DNA of 64,000 bases from Rhyacichthys aspro (GCA_036850595.1 CM072156.1:9541441-9605440), one strand, 5' to 3'. Shown: positions 10,901 to 23,569, counted from the first letter of the stretch. Made by a program: numbers and translations. Notes: generated from the sequence alone by a model not told the origin.

Positions 10901-12384
10901 GCACACAGTGTGTCGTTTGAGCAGATGTGCAAAAGTTTTCCTCCAGTCACCCTCAGTGAGTTTGGAGCAGTTAGTGTGCTGAGAGTTGGTTCAATAAGAG
11001 AGCAGCATGAACCGGTCGTGATGAAAGACAGATATCAGCGAGAGATTTTCACAGTTTTCATCAGGATACGCCTCACTTGGGGTTAGCTGAGGCAGCAGGA
11101 GAAATTAGACCCAAACACATTGCTCATATTTACATATATCTCTGGATACTATGGATGGCTCACCCAGTCAACCACAACAAACCCCCCTTCTCCCCCGAAT
11201 CTGTACACTACCCTTTCCTCCTTCCCTCTCCATCCCCTGTTTTCTTTCCACACACACACACAAACAGAACCAGCCCACTACTTTCCAGCCCAGTCATTAA
11301 TTCAGGGCAGTAGGTATAGCTGGCTTGCAAGCCATAATATAAGCAGATGAGATTGAGAGAGGGCCAGCTTTCTCTAACAAAGAGTCAAAAGGACAAAGCT
11401 TGGCCATTGTGAGTCAGGCCCATAATGAAAGCATTAAGATAACTGTTCAATATTTATGAAAGTGTCCTGGTCTTAGGCCACGCTCACAAACATACACACA
11501 CCTCACACACACATAAGAGATAGAGAAGGGAAGCAGCAGTCTGATGAGCCATTCATTATGTGAATTGATTTAGTTGAGTTTCTCCCTGGTGGTCCCTCTG
11601 TGATATCCAGCTCTTTTCCATACAGCCTGTGTTTGTCCAAAGTATTTGTGACAATGCATGTGTGCAGTTTTTAAACAGAATTGATGGAGAATTGTGCTTT
11701 TAAACATAAAAGGTGTGTGTGTGCTTCCTGTGCATTCATGTGATGCTCTATTGTGTGGTGGAGTCAAATAAAAATATATGATGGGATTTATGCTTTGCAC
11801 ATTAATGGCTGAGATTTGTAGATGAGAAAAAGGTATATAATTATGTATAAAATTTGATTTTATTTTTATATGTTTACAAAATGCAAAGTGAGTGACCTCC
11901 AATATTTAGTCAATGTCATTATGAAGTATCTTTGTCTAAAGAAGAAGCAGGAGTCCTGGAAGTGAGGGTGAGGCCCCCACAGCCTTGCCCTGGCCTCCAC
12001 ATCTCTGAGTCTGTCTCTGATCGTGTGAAGAGACTATGAGCAGCCTACATCCACAGAGGATCTGTTTGTGACAACCTTTCTGCCCAGTTCCTGTGGACAA
12101 GTGAGTGTACAGTACAGTGACAGGCTCGATCAGGAACAGAAGCATTGTCTACTACTATTTTTTTGCTTATATGATTTCATTATTTACAACATGTATGTCT
12201 GAGAAAATATTCAAGCGAGTAAACATTTTAAATGAGTGCTTCCCATACATCAAAGTAGCAGTGTCTGCACTTACATTATTAAAAATAGATGATGCAACCT
12301 TTTAGTAAGAAAGAGCCAATAACTGAGTCTGTGAGCAGTCAGAGTGTTTAACAGAAATACAGACAGATGGAGGAATGGTCTTCA
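7976..12384. other. Non-coding, no gene recognised
   Basis: AT-rich DNA with short T runs (8171-8181, 10411-10422) and CA-rich patches (about 11250-11265 and 11488-11512). Open frames reach 110 codons (11902-11570, minus) but carry no domain and no supporting splice structure. Confidence 0.6.
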
Positions 12385-12620
12385 GTTGCAGTGTCACAGC
12401 CAATCAAACCTGTAATTGATGGGATCAATTAAACTGAGCTAATCAAGCTCCTTTAATCTGGAGATGGTTCTCATAATTAATCTCAGCTGCTCCAAACTTG
12501 AGCATTAAGTGTGATCCAATTTTAAATCAAGTCTTTCATTCCCAAATGCCATTTTACAAAAGGAAAATCCAATCATTTAGACTTTTTGGCCGCTATAAAT
12601 AATGACTTTTCAGTGAGTTG
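12385..12620. promoter_or_regulatory. Candidate enhancer with clustered homeodomain-type sites
   Basis: Within about 100 bases the sequence carries several TAAT/ATTA cores (cctgtaattgatgg, gatcaattaaac, gctaatcaagc, ctttaatctgg, cataattaatctc). A CCAATCA box precedes them and a ggccgctataaataatgac motif follows at about 12586. Such clustering is common in developmental enhancers. No cross-species comparison was possible. Confidence 0.35.
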
Positions 12621-14685
12621 AGTCTAAGCAGGTACAAGGTGGTGTTGTCTGCTAATTTTGCTCGTGCAGTGGTATTGTGTGTGTTGACGTGACGCACAGG
12701 TCTCTAATCATAACTCCATCCTTCACAATGAAGGTGTTTCATTCTCTTTGGTCATCACATGCAGCAGATCCTGACAGTGAGAGACAGATATGAATGGGAT
12801 GAAACAGCAGAAAGATACAGATTCCTATGTTTCCTGTGTACTCCTGAGCTTCACATATGAGCTTTTGTACATGTAAAGGAATGCCACACTAAATCAACAT
12901 TAAGATAGTTTATCATTAGAAACAATTGCTTTCAAATCAAAGTGTTATGACGTATTTTACTTGTCAGTCAACTGTCAGATAGCGACTGAATAAAAGCAGA
13001 GGTTTCACGTTTAATACTTAAGTGTCTTTGTCCAGTTTGTTTAAAAGCTGTGAAAAGTAGACAACTAAGAAAGAAGAAGAGATTATGTAGAGGAAATCTA
13101 ATTTAGTCATGGATATTAGCTACTGCCAATGCCACTGACAACATTATTAAACGCCAATGATATTCCTCTTTAGCCAACACAGTTATAATAGCAATAGTAA
13201 TACCATCATTTTGTTAATGGAATGGTATTTTTTTATTCAATAAGCATAAACAACACACTAATGCTTTACTGGGATATTTCACAAACACGTTAAAAGCAAA
13301 TTCTAAGTAAAAAACTAAAGCTTATAAAACAGGCAATGGACAGAACTATCAAAATGAATGCTTTTCCAGACTTGTAAAAATGTAATAAAAAATAAAATGT
13401 CATAATAAAACATGCCTGGCATATATATCCACTTAGAAAGGGGTCCAATGAAAATGTTTTAAAAATAGGACAATCTTTAGTCTCACTATTGTATTATGGC
13501 ACTACGTCTATGACAAACTGCAACAACTACTCGGCCTTTAATGAATTCAAGGTTAAGAAATGTGGAGTTAGACACAGAAATACAAGAGGAGTAAATGAAT
13601 ACCGTGCCATACACAGCATGAACACAACATGTTAATTAAAGCCATAAAAGAGCTGCAGATTGAATGTCCTGGACAATGGAGTCTGTAAATCACTGTGCAC
13701 GTGCATGTGTGTGTACCCATCTGTTATGAGGCCACCAGTATCCATGGAGACCAGATAAACACAGGGAAACCACTGTACAATGTCCTGTTTACGTCATAAT
13801 ACTGTACGCAATGTGCAATCTTGACTGCAAATGTGTGAGTGTGTGTACTCAAACATAAGAGTTGAGCGCCGAATGCATTGAAATTTCATCACTAGCTTCA
13901 CTGGTCACAGCCTCCAGTGGAGAAAGAAATGGCAATAGAACATGCATTACACAGACAGGCTGCTCATGTTACACAAGCAGAAGGCTGGTCACTGGAATTA
14001 CATCTCATCCCTTCACTCTGCCAACAACAAAAAGCGTCTTTTTGATCTTTTTTTATCTTTCATGACCTCCCAGTGAATCCAAATAAACAAGTTAAATACC
14101 GAGCACACAGTGTTACCTGTTACTGCAGGTGTGTTACACAGAACCACAGAGTGTTTGCAAAGGGCAGGTGCAGTTGAAGACCACACCACAACGTTGGCCC
14201 AAACCATCTGTGGTTTGATGGAAATACATAGCTTTGTGCAGGACAAGGTTGATTTCTGTGATTTCTGATTAGATGTCCCTAGCATTAGTCCAAAAAAGAA
14301 GAGAAGAAATTCAAACCTTTTTTTTTTTTATTGGAAACGGTAAATTTATTGTTTCTGATGACCACACAATGATATTAACCAAAGTTATTTAGGACAAAAT
14401 GTTAACAATATTTTGATGTTTTTGTACACAGGGATATTCATTATCACTTCCATATGGGCTGCTGCAGCATGTGTATTGCAGAAGTCTAAGTATGTGCTGT
14501 TGTCCAAGTCACAGCATGGTAGAACTGAACTAGAGAACACAGTGAAGACATGAAAAGTAAGAAAACATCAGTTCTAAAAACAAACACACGACAAAAACAC
14601 AAACGGACAGAAGTCAAAGTGAGAATTACAAAAAGAGAAGTGAAATGAAAGAACAAATGGAAGAAAGAGGAAAGAACGAGGGAAC
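12621..14685. other. Non-coding, no gene recognised
   Basis: AT-rich DNA. A T run at 14320-14331 follows an AATAAA-like hexamer when read on the minus strand, which could mark an old retrocopy 3' end, but no coding body was found next to it. The open frames are short and without domain. Confidence 0.5.
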
Positions 14686-14800
14686 AGGAGGCTCCAGATG
14701 GAGTTTGCGTTGCCGGGGCGGGTTGCCGAGGAAGTCATTAAGCAGCCATTTCATCTGCGTCTGCTTGGCTAGCGAGGAGTCTAATTGCATCTGAGGAGAG
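14686..14800. promoter_or_regulatory. Candidate conserved non-coding element
   Basis: A GC-richer block (ttgccggggcgggttgccgagg, then aagtcattaagcagccatttcatctgcg, then gctagcgaggagtctaattgcatctg) inside A/G-rich DNA. It contains CATCTG E-boxes and a TAATTG homeodomain core. Confidence 0.3.
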
Positions 14801-15491
14801 GAGAGGAGAAATGCCAAAGTACATTTAGATCAAAGATAGAAGACACCAGAGAGGCTGTAGTCACCAGACCCCCTCCACGCTCTTCGTACACTGCCCCCGT
14901 CCCTCTCATCTCCATCGCACTCCTCCCAAGATTACCCTTTCACCGTGCATCGCTTTATAATCTCCCTTTCCCGTTCCCCTTTTCTCCATTTCTTTTCTTC
15001 CCCCGTTCGCTCCTTGGCTCTTGCACAAGTACTGACTGTGGGTGGTACATTGTGGGGATGTTTTCTGGCTCACGTTCCTGAATGGCTCTCAATCCCGACA
15101 CGTTACAGTCATTAGAACTTTGTATTACACTATATTTCTGACATTGTAAGAGCTATTACTTTCCCGTTGCCTTTCCTTGTAACTTTCCCTCGCTTCCTTG
15201 ACTCCTCCTTCCCTCTTTTCCAACTTTATTTGGATTGTGTGTCCTTGTTCTTCTTATTGATGTTTCCATTGTGTCCACTGAGAACGAGTGGGATTTCAAA
15301 TCGTTGTTACAAGGTATATCTTCCAAAATCGTGACTACTTAAGAAATTTGGGAGCAGGGAAAGCCAATTAGAGGCAGCTTGTTGTTAATTTGAGAAGGCT
15401 CGTGTTCAGTTACTGTTTTCATCATTTTTAGCTTTTGTGTGTGGAGGAGAACTTGCAGTAATTACTTTATGTGGAACTGGCCTTCTACTTT

Positions 15492-15509
15492 AAAAAAAAA
15501 AAAAAAAAA
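15492..15509 (+). repeat. Poly-A tract
   Basis: Eighteen consecutive A residues. No retrocopy body was recognised upstream. Confidence 0.9.
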
Positions 15510-16264
15510 GAAATTGCTTTGTGCTTTTACCAACAGTAGTGCGGAGGAGCTGTTCGAGGGAATAGACAAAGGTATTGTGCCTGAAATGATTTCTCCTTTA
15601 ACCATTAACACCAGTGCGCTGTAGGGAATTGCAAGTGAAAGCAAGCAGCTCTATATGCAAACGTCTAGGAAAACATAGACTCAACAACAGCCACATTTAC
15701 ATTTACTGAGATGAGATGTTTCCTCCGAGACTGACTGACACTTGAAACTGAGTCCATGGTTAGGCTCATCAGGCGAGGCAAAGTGGGCACAGCTGCACTT
15801 TTCACAGCCATCATGTGGGAACAGCATGATTTCACATCCCATTTCTGAGGCTTTAAATCTGCTTCCAAAGAGAGACTTGACGATAACAGTGTGGAGTGTA
15901 ACCAAAATCATAAATCAATCAATATAAAGCATAATGACATAATTAGAACTGAAAAGGACAATTGTGTAGTTTACTGTGTGGTTAAAGCAGAAGAATGAAT
16001 GAGTCTTGGAGAAAACATGTCACAATCAACACTTGTTTCACTTTTTCATTTACTCCAGTCAAAGTGATTTTAAAATCTTGAAAACAGATTTTAGTTGCTC
16101 TGTCCAGCTCTGGAAGTGAATTGTGTTCGGAAAGACGTGGTGTAGGTGAAACCCAGAAAGTGTATGTGGTCTAGGCAGACTGAGTGCTGAGGAATGGAGG
16201 GCGGATGGAGCAGGCGCACACATGTGATAACCGCACTCTTCCACCTGTGAAATAATAAAAGATA

Positions 16265-16450
16265 CGCTGGCTTATCATTCCCCTCCTCTTGCTCAGCTTT
16301 GTTCCCTTCTTCCTACGGAGTGTTGCCGCGAGGCACTGGAGCGCCGCTTTAATGTGGCTCCTATCAGTTAGTGCTATGATGTCTTTGTCCTTTTTCTCTT
16401 CTGTTCTAGCTCCCTGTCCCACTTTGTCACAATGAATATTCACTTCTGCA
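16265..16450. promoter_or_regulatory. Candidate conserved non-coding element
   Basis: Mixed-composition block with several CpGs (ttgccgcgaggcactggagcgccgctttaa) and a segment gtgctatgatgtctttgtcc with a SOX-like CTTTGTCC core, then tttgtcacaatgaatattcac (also SOX/POU-like). The neighbouring DNA is AT-rich. Confidence 0.3.
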
Positions 16451-17689
16451 AAAAGTTTAGCCAACTTACTTAGAAAGTTAGGCTGAAAAAACAAGGACTT
16501 AAATTCAGCTGTAGTTTTGAAATAAATCAGGTGTTTTTAATCTTTAAAAGCGTGGTTGATGGGAATGTGAAATAGAAAACCAAACAGATCAGGGGAAAAA
16601 TAAATTTTGTACATATTCAAAGTTTTATGTTAAAGCCAAAAATATCTGCGCCAGTTCATCACTTTTACACAGTTGGAGTTTAGGATTACTTGTGGAGCTT
16701 GATAAGGGTGTTATTTTGCTCCAAAAGCAACATTTTCACATTTTAGGCCACCAAAGTTAGCTGTAGCAAACTTTGTGGGTTTTGCAAATAGAGAACATGA
16801 CATCCCAGCTTCTGTATGTGCCATGAAATCTGACAAGAAGCACCATCTGTTTCAGAACTACAAACACTTCATTTCATTTCATTTGAGCCACATGGAAAAT
16901 TAGGAGTTCAAAATGAGTGGCAAAAGGGGATGATACATTTTCAACCTTTTATCAATTCTTGCAACTAATAATAACTTGTTCCTTAATTCTCAGTTAGATA
17001 TAATGCAGAAATGCCACTTTTTGTTCCCATGTGGCAAGTGTATTGTTAAGACATCGACCACTAACTATTTGAAAGGCCCATAGACTGCCCAAAGCTGTTT
17101 GATACAAAGTGTTAGCAGCAAAAATCTTTAGACATGATGGAGACACTCAGAGAAAGCAAAGGCTGCCATTAAAGTGGGAGGCCAGTTCCACAGACAGACT
17201 GTCCCCAGTGGCATTCACAGTGTTTTAGCCTGCTGTACACAAGATGAGTGATGGAGGCAGCTGGTTGGAAAAAGGGAGCAAAATACCAGGAGAAGTGCAG
17301 CTTGGCTGGGAACAGCTTTCCACATTTTCAGGTGCCGTAACCATTTTGATATTGTCTCATCATGTACTAAGGATCCATAATATAATCCATTTTAGCATTT
17401 AGAATTGAACAATCTAACGGAAACAACATCCTCACTGTAAATGACATCTCTACATCTCTATATTTACAAACTGAATGTTCCATCGGAGTAATTAGAATTT
17501 AACTACAGAAAATACTTGTACTCCCAGTATTATTACCAAAATGTGGAAACTTTGTGGATTTTAGTGGCCATAACCAAAGCAACATTAGCTGTTTTAATGC
17601 TCCCTTTAATGTAGATTTGAGAACTTTTTTAAGCACGCACAGCTTTCTCACTGTAGTACTTCTCTTTCGTCTCTCCCTGACAGCGCTGC

Positions 17690-17965
17690 CATCGTTCCTG
17701 TGAAACGGACTGTATATTTTAATACTAATCCGCGTATACCATCAAAGAGAGAGGGAGGTGTGATTGTTACAGTAATCCCCCGGGATCCTTAATGGGCCAA
17801 AGTGAATGAGAGCGGAGGATTAGGGGGCTGTGACGGCCAATATATTCCGTAATTAGCCAGTTAACAGCCTCGGCGATGGCAGGATTAGCCGGGTCTTAGC
17901 TGAAAATTTGACAGAGGCTACACATGACTGACAGATTGCACAGCGCTGGTGCACTGGGAGCGGCC
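17690..17965. promoter_or_regulatory. Strong candidate conserved non-coding element
   Basis: A 270-base block that differs clearly from its flanks. It has CpGs, few repeats, and many homeodomain-like cores (ttaatactaatccgcg, ccgtaattagccag, ggattagccgg), plus gtaatcccccgggatcc, where TAATCC is a bicoid/OTX-type core seen also in actaatccgcg. No open frame fits. Confidence 0.35.
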
Positions 17966-18496
17966 AGAAGGCAATGGGGAGAAGAGAACGCAAGAAGAGA
18001 AAAGGAGAAAGGCAATGGAGTGAGAAATTGCAGAATGAATGAACATTTTTCTATAGTTAAACTTGTCATTTAGGCTGGACATTTGAGATTTCACTTGCTT
18101 GATGTGTTTCTTAGTTCTCGGGTGAATCTCAAAAGCTCAAGAGAAACTTAGAAATATGTTGGAATATTTAACTGTGGCTAATTATTTCCTTCTAAATATT
18201 GTTCATTTTTGTGGCTCTGGCTTTGCCCATTTACAGTCCTTGGATTTATGTATTCTTCACAAGAGCATTTGAATTAAAACTAATATTGGACAGACATACA
18301 CAGGTATTTTTTGAGATGGGTATTTTTCTAAGAGCATTTTAAAAAAGTGTAACTGCTCATGCAGGTCCACCAGACCATTAAGTGACAATAAACTACACCA
18401 GGAGAAAAATATTTGGATTTATCAAATTTAATACATTTCTGTGGACCTGTAGGCTATAGATTTGTTTGTTGTTTTACCGTGCACAAATTAAAGGCT

Positions 18497-18880
18497 GTGT
18501 TCTCCAAGCCTGGCCAGCCAGACGGCTTTCTCGTTGTATTAATACAGAGAAAGTCAGTCTGGGATTGTCCAATCTGCCCCCGATTTCTTTCTTACCGACC
18601 AATCGTAGCGAGGGAGGCGAGATTTTGTCTGCGTCATATTGCGCGTGAGAATTTTTTCAGTCAAAACAGTATGCAGGTTTAGGTAGCTTACTACAATCAA
18701 AATAAGCAACTGTTGACAACTAGAATCGGTTTAGCTTTACTTACAAAACATCACAAGTCATTCACCATTTCTCTGATTGGCTCTTCTTTCAGCGATGCTG
18801 TTAGTTCTCTGAGAACTAACAATCCTGTTCAAAGTCTGACTTTCTCTGTATGTAATACAATGAGATTAGTGTTCTCCAAG
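18497..18880. mobile_element. Fold-back (MITE-like) DNA element with palindromic ends
   Basis: The block is bounded by an exact 12-base direct repeat, GTGTTCTCCAAG, at 18497-18508 and 18869-18880. Just inside the left copy, 18518-18562 is a near-perfect 45-base palindrome (arms CCAGAC ... GTCTGG, centre TGTATTAATACA, with CTTTCTC and GAGAAAG). At the right end, 18835-18866 repeats the same core in inverted orientation (GACTTTCTCTGTAT, then TAATACAATGAGA). The interior has CCAATC boxes, CpG-containing sequence and a perfect 21-base hairpin, and no open frame for a transposase. This fits a non-autonomous DNA element with terminal inverted repeats that are themselves palindromic. If the 12-base repeat is a target duplication it is longer than the 8 bases usual for hAT or 2-3 bases for Tc1/Harbinger, so the superfamily is left open. 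Confidence 0.6.
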
Positions 18881-20584
18881 TCTACATTTAAAAGTGGGAA
18901 ACAGAGAGAGAGCTTCTATCAGGAGTTTTGAGAACAAAGTTTTTGGAAATACTTGCTTCTGTGTGGACAAGGCACAGTGGAGGGGGGTCATGGTCATCTC
19001 TTGCACAAGAACCTGAGCAAGTAACATTTGCAATTTTATTTTATTTTTTACCAAAACCAAAAGGCAAAAGATAAACATTTTTTTCAAATATAATACGTAC
19101 CTAGGTGAGTTTATTGATTTTTACAAAGTTTGTGGAAACGCACAATATTTAGCTCAACTTCTTGACATTTGCTTAATAAAAGACAAAATTGGGCTTGTAT
19201 TTCTATAGAGAGATACCATAATGACACAATCTATCAACCTCCAATACATTGTGTTTTGTTTTGCTTTAAGTCTTTAACTATTTCAGGGGTCTATGTTGTT
19301 TCACGGCTTAGGATCGCCTTCATTAAGCTGTTTTCTACACTTATTCTTTGTATTTTTCATATAGATGACAAATGGGGGGATCACACACTGGATCCCACTT
19401 CCTCCCAGTGGACCCTGCTGTAATATTCACCAGCAGTGATAATAAGCTTATATAGATTGAATGCTTCAGAGTCATTTATCTTTCAAACAAGCAGCCCAAA
19501 CTCACGGTGCACAGTTCTTCGTCACCCCATGGGGCGATCCATCAGTGCAGCCACAGTTGAGTCACGCACTGTTTAATTAACACAACAACATGTTCAAATG
19601 GGCTTTTTATGAATTCAGTTGAGCGTGTCTGAGAAATGGAGGACTTACAAGGGAGATTTGTTGGTCTTTGTGATGTATCATGTTACTTCCACAAAGGAAA
19701 ACACCAATCAGTGGTGCAGACGTGATGGAGCCGTGTTGTCACAGAGATACCATTGTGTATAATTGAGCCTTGTATCCAAAAAGCGAGACATCTGTTTTGT
19801 TTGATGCTACTGATGTTTATTTAAGTAGCATGCATATTTTACAGTGCATATATTGTGACAGCAACACTGTTGGCTTGGCTTCACTTGACCATCCAGTCTT
19901 TTAATGGCACGCCAGTTCACATTTCAAACACAAGGCCATGAACAAAAATAATGGCTGTGAAATAAATGTTAGAGTTATACTGTTTTTTTGTTTGTTTGTT
20001 TTTTCAAAATTCTGAAACTCAGAAATCAATCTTGTCCCTCTCAAAGTTATGTGATTTTCACTGAACAACCAAGACAATTGTTTGGCAGTACTAGATGTTT
20101 TTTTTTTGTTTGATGACAAAATAACCTCTATGATGTTACTTAAAAGAAGTAGAAGAAGAAGTAGTAGTCTCTTGATCTTGTGGTAGGCAGTAACTAGCCA
20201 ACAAACTATTCATCAGAAAGGCTTTGCCAACACATACTAAAAGGACAAGCCACTTTCCCATTTGAAGCTACATACTGGAATTCTGTAATAAAAAGCTTCA
20301 TCTTCAAGTGTGACATATTTCAAGCTCTTTCACAATTACATCCACAAATCATGCCTTAAAATGCCATTGTGACGCCAAGCTGTCCCCTTTGTGCTCCAGC
20401 TACCTCAACCCTCAACCTTCAATACTCCCCATGTAGCACTGCACCCTTTAGGATGAAATGAAACATAAGGAAGAGTGAGCATAAATAGAGACTACTGTTG
20501 ATTTATGTATCAATATTTAAAAAGTAAATGTACGGTATTTCCTAAAAGAAGAACTTTGTAAAGAAGTCGGTACCATTCCACTTT
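18881..20584. other. Non-coding, no gene recognised
   Basis: AT-rich DNA with T runs (20098-20108) and a GAA/GTA-type triplet patch at 20146-20168. A short block at 19490-19630 (cggtgcacagttcttcgtcaccccatggggcgatcc, ending with tttaattaacacaac) has regulatory-element texture but is too short to call separately. Confidence 0.5.
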
Positions 20585-20930
20585 TAAAATAGCACTGCAT
20601 CAGCTTTCATTTTAAACCCCAGTGTTGCCCCTTGAGGATAATCAGAGAAAATGAAACAACATCATATGGCAGATTTTCCAAAGCACCTCTCGAGCCCCCA
20701 GAGCCTCTTGGGACGCCGAGGACCTCAGTGTGAGCGATAGAGCTGTGTATCACCAGTGCCTGCTATTTTCTAATCAGCACTCTTCCCTTGAACATGCCTC
20801 TATCCTCAGCGGACCAATTAAAACTCTCCCCTGTCTGTTGTTTCCTGGTTTGTTTAAAGTTCTGACCAATGACAGATGGCTAAATGGACGAACAACAGCA
20901 GACAATGAAAACACTGGAGGTATGAGATTC
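20585..20930. promoter_or_regulatory. Candidate conserved non-coding element
   Basis: Repeat-free block of balanced composition with CATATG E-box (catatggcag), a small CpG patch (gggacgccgagg), ggaccaattaaaac and tctaatcagcac cores, and gaccaatgacag. The 79-86 codon frames on both strands overlap it and show no domain. Confidence 0.25.
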
Positions 20931-21279
20931 ACAAACAACACTTGCAGTGATTTACAGAGAGCTGCATGATCAGAAGGAGGAAAAACAGGGATAGAGAGTG
21001 TAAACTTTCCCAATGGTGCCATGAACCGATTCAAGTTTTAACATTTTGGCACGTTATCAAGTTAGAGCTGTGTGTCTTCTGATAGGCCTCATGCTTGTGG
21101 TGTGATTGGGACGTTTCAGTTTTGTTCATGCCGAGAGAAAGCTATAATTATTACCCTCCAGAGACTGACAGTTTAAATCAAAACACTGCAAGAAGAAATA
21201 TCTCTGATGAAAAAAAAAATGGTTAAAACAGCTCATAGCAAGTGTATAGGCAAGATAATTGTAACTGAACCTAGCCATC

Positions 21280-21660
21280 TGTCTTATTCCCCCACAAGGG
21301 CATCACACAGAAAAGCCCGTATCAGTTATCAAGTCTTTGAGCTTTCTGACCAGTGCCAATTTAGAATGAACTATCTTCCCCCGAGGAATAGTGTTGTCCA
21401 GCTGATTGCTATTTTGATCTATACAGGTACAGTGGATTAATGAGACTGGTGATGAGATGGTATTTTACAGCTAATTGCGTCCTGAGAGCCAGGTGAGATC
21501 AAGAGAAAAACAAACTCCAAACAGAGAGGGGATTATTTCCAATTAATCCTGCTGAAGTAGGCAGTATCAATTGAGCAGTGATAGCATTGCGGCGCTATTT
21601 GAAGGGTTATCAGATTCATGTTGGAGCCAGCTAAGCTCTTATCTCCTGCATTGCAAAACA
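21280..21660. promoter_or_regulatory. Candidate conserved non-coding element
   Basis: About 380 bases of repeat-free sequence with many homeodomain or paired-type cores (agctgattgctattttgatc, acagctaattgcgtcc, tttccaattaatcctgc, gtatcaattgagc) and a GATA-like ggttatcagattc. It is bounded by AT-rich filler. Confidence 0.35.
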
Positions 21661-22699
21661 CACTGTACAGACTCAGTTATTTATGTGCTTTAATTAAATT
21701 GTTAGTGTCGCATCTAGTCTTGTATTTTTGCTTGCGTAACTTAATATTACAAACAATAGGTTAACGGGCTCAAATTCTGGAAAATGTATGGCTTTGTCTG
21801 TTTTTATATATATATGCAAAAACAGAGTGACATAATTTTGGTTCCTGGTAGAACTTTTTGCTTTATGTCAAACTCTTTCATACATGCCCTCTGGTGCATG
21901 TCAGGAGAATTACATTCAGACTTTCTCCCGATAATACTGTTCATAGGTTCAGCACATGTCAGAAGCATGTCTGCAGGATATACATCAGGAAATAGAGTAG
22001 CTGGGGAGTGGGTACGGTGTGAGAAAAGCAGGGTACGACACATTATACGATCAAAATCTGTGTTGGAGGAAGTGACGGCAGGTTAATGCAATCAATGTGT
22101 GTTTGAATATATGCACAAGATACAGGATCAGAACAATGGAAAATAATGCAAAAACAAACCTCAGAGATTACAAGGCTCCTGCGCTCCACACTCACCACTT
22201 ACAGCGCCAGTCACACAACAGCATGCATATCAACAACACAGCATTTTCTTGAACACCTTTTGCAGGATCTGTGGAAATGTGGTTGACACTTGACACCAAA
22301 CGAGGTTGTATTTTAGGTCACAAGGAGGGTTTTCTTTGGGTGAGGAAATTTCAGTGGTTTACCTTTATACATGCAGCTCCCTGGATGTCAGGATAGTTTA
22401 TTTATAGAAAGGGATTTACTATCTTTATTTCTTTTTTCTATTTTGTGTTCTTAAATAAACACTATGGAACTTTTTTTTTCTTCCAGAAAATCATTAATAG
22501 CCTCGAATTCATTTAGCTGTTTTTGTTTTTGTTTTTTTACATTAAACAAAGGGGATAGTGCCTGTGTTAAATCACAAAGTGTAGCTGTTTGGACAGATTC
22601 AACAGTGTAATGTGTTTAATGAGTGGTAGGGCTGCTTGCCAGAATCTGTCACATCAACACAAATTTACATCAAAACTTAAATGTACAAGGTATTTATTG

Positions 22700-22995
22700 A
22701 GAGATAACAATCGCATGTAAATTGCCAGCACCATTTGTCTCCATTAGGTCATTAATGGGCATTAGCGAACTTCATTCCTCTTCCTAATTAGACCCTGTGT
22801 GACCATTTGTTCCAGTTTGCATATCAGAAGTGTGTTTGTGTGTGCTCTTTGCTCCGGAGGTGAGCTCGTATCATGTTGGACTCTTCAAACAGTCGCTCCT
22901 GCTGCGCCGTCAAGGAGCTGCAGCGATGTAATCTGCTGCTTGACAAATATTTTAGTGAGTGTCTTACACTCTGAGCCAGGTGCGCTACCGCATCT
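22700..22995. promoter_or_regulatory. Candidate conserved non-coding element
   Basis: Contains cgcatgtaaattgcc (octamer-like ATGTAAAT), ttaggtcattaatgggcattagcg and ttcctaattagaccc, then a GC-richer segment (gctcctgctgcgccgtcaaggagctgcagcg). This mix suggests an enhancer, possibly with POU and homeodomain input. Confidence 0.3.
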
Positions 22996-23569
22996 CTCTG
23001 TATGCAGCAGTGGGCTACACTCAGGAAGTCACCTTGGATGAGCACTGACAATAAACACACAGGGGAAAGGAAGATGGATGCAAAGAGGGAAAGAAATTGT
23101 TGTTTGTTTAGGTGAACTAGCAAATAATAACCTAAAGGGAAAGAATAAACATAGTATTTATGTGTGACAGAGAAAAAACAAACCAAGGGGCATGAAGACC
23201 AAGGAGATGAGGTATGAGTAATTTGTGTCTGGGCTCCAATCGATGTCACTCACAACAACACTGCCTTGTCTTTAATACAGCTGAGTAATGCATGAGGCCC
23301 TTTACAGTTCCTAGATGAACCCATGAATTATTAGAGGCCACACATGAACAGAATATGTAGGTCACACGGCTTGGTATAGTAGGCAAAATTATTTATCATA
23401 AGTAATAATGGAGAAATGTATTTAATATAAATTATAAATGTGATGTTTTATATGTAAACAAATATTAAAGTGAATTCACACCACTTCAATCTAAAACACA
23501 CAACATGCACCAAATCCTTCTGATATGAATGTGCTATTTTCGTCACTGCAATTTTTTCAATATAGTTTA

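Noticed and set aside
22824..23249. 141-codon minus-strand frame
   Set aside because: Overlaps regulatory-looking sequence, with no recognisable motif or consistent splice sites.
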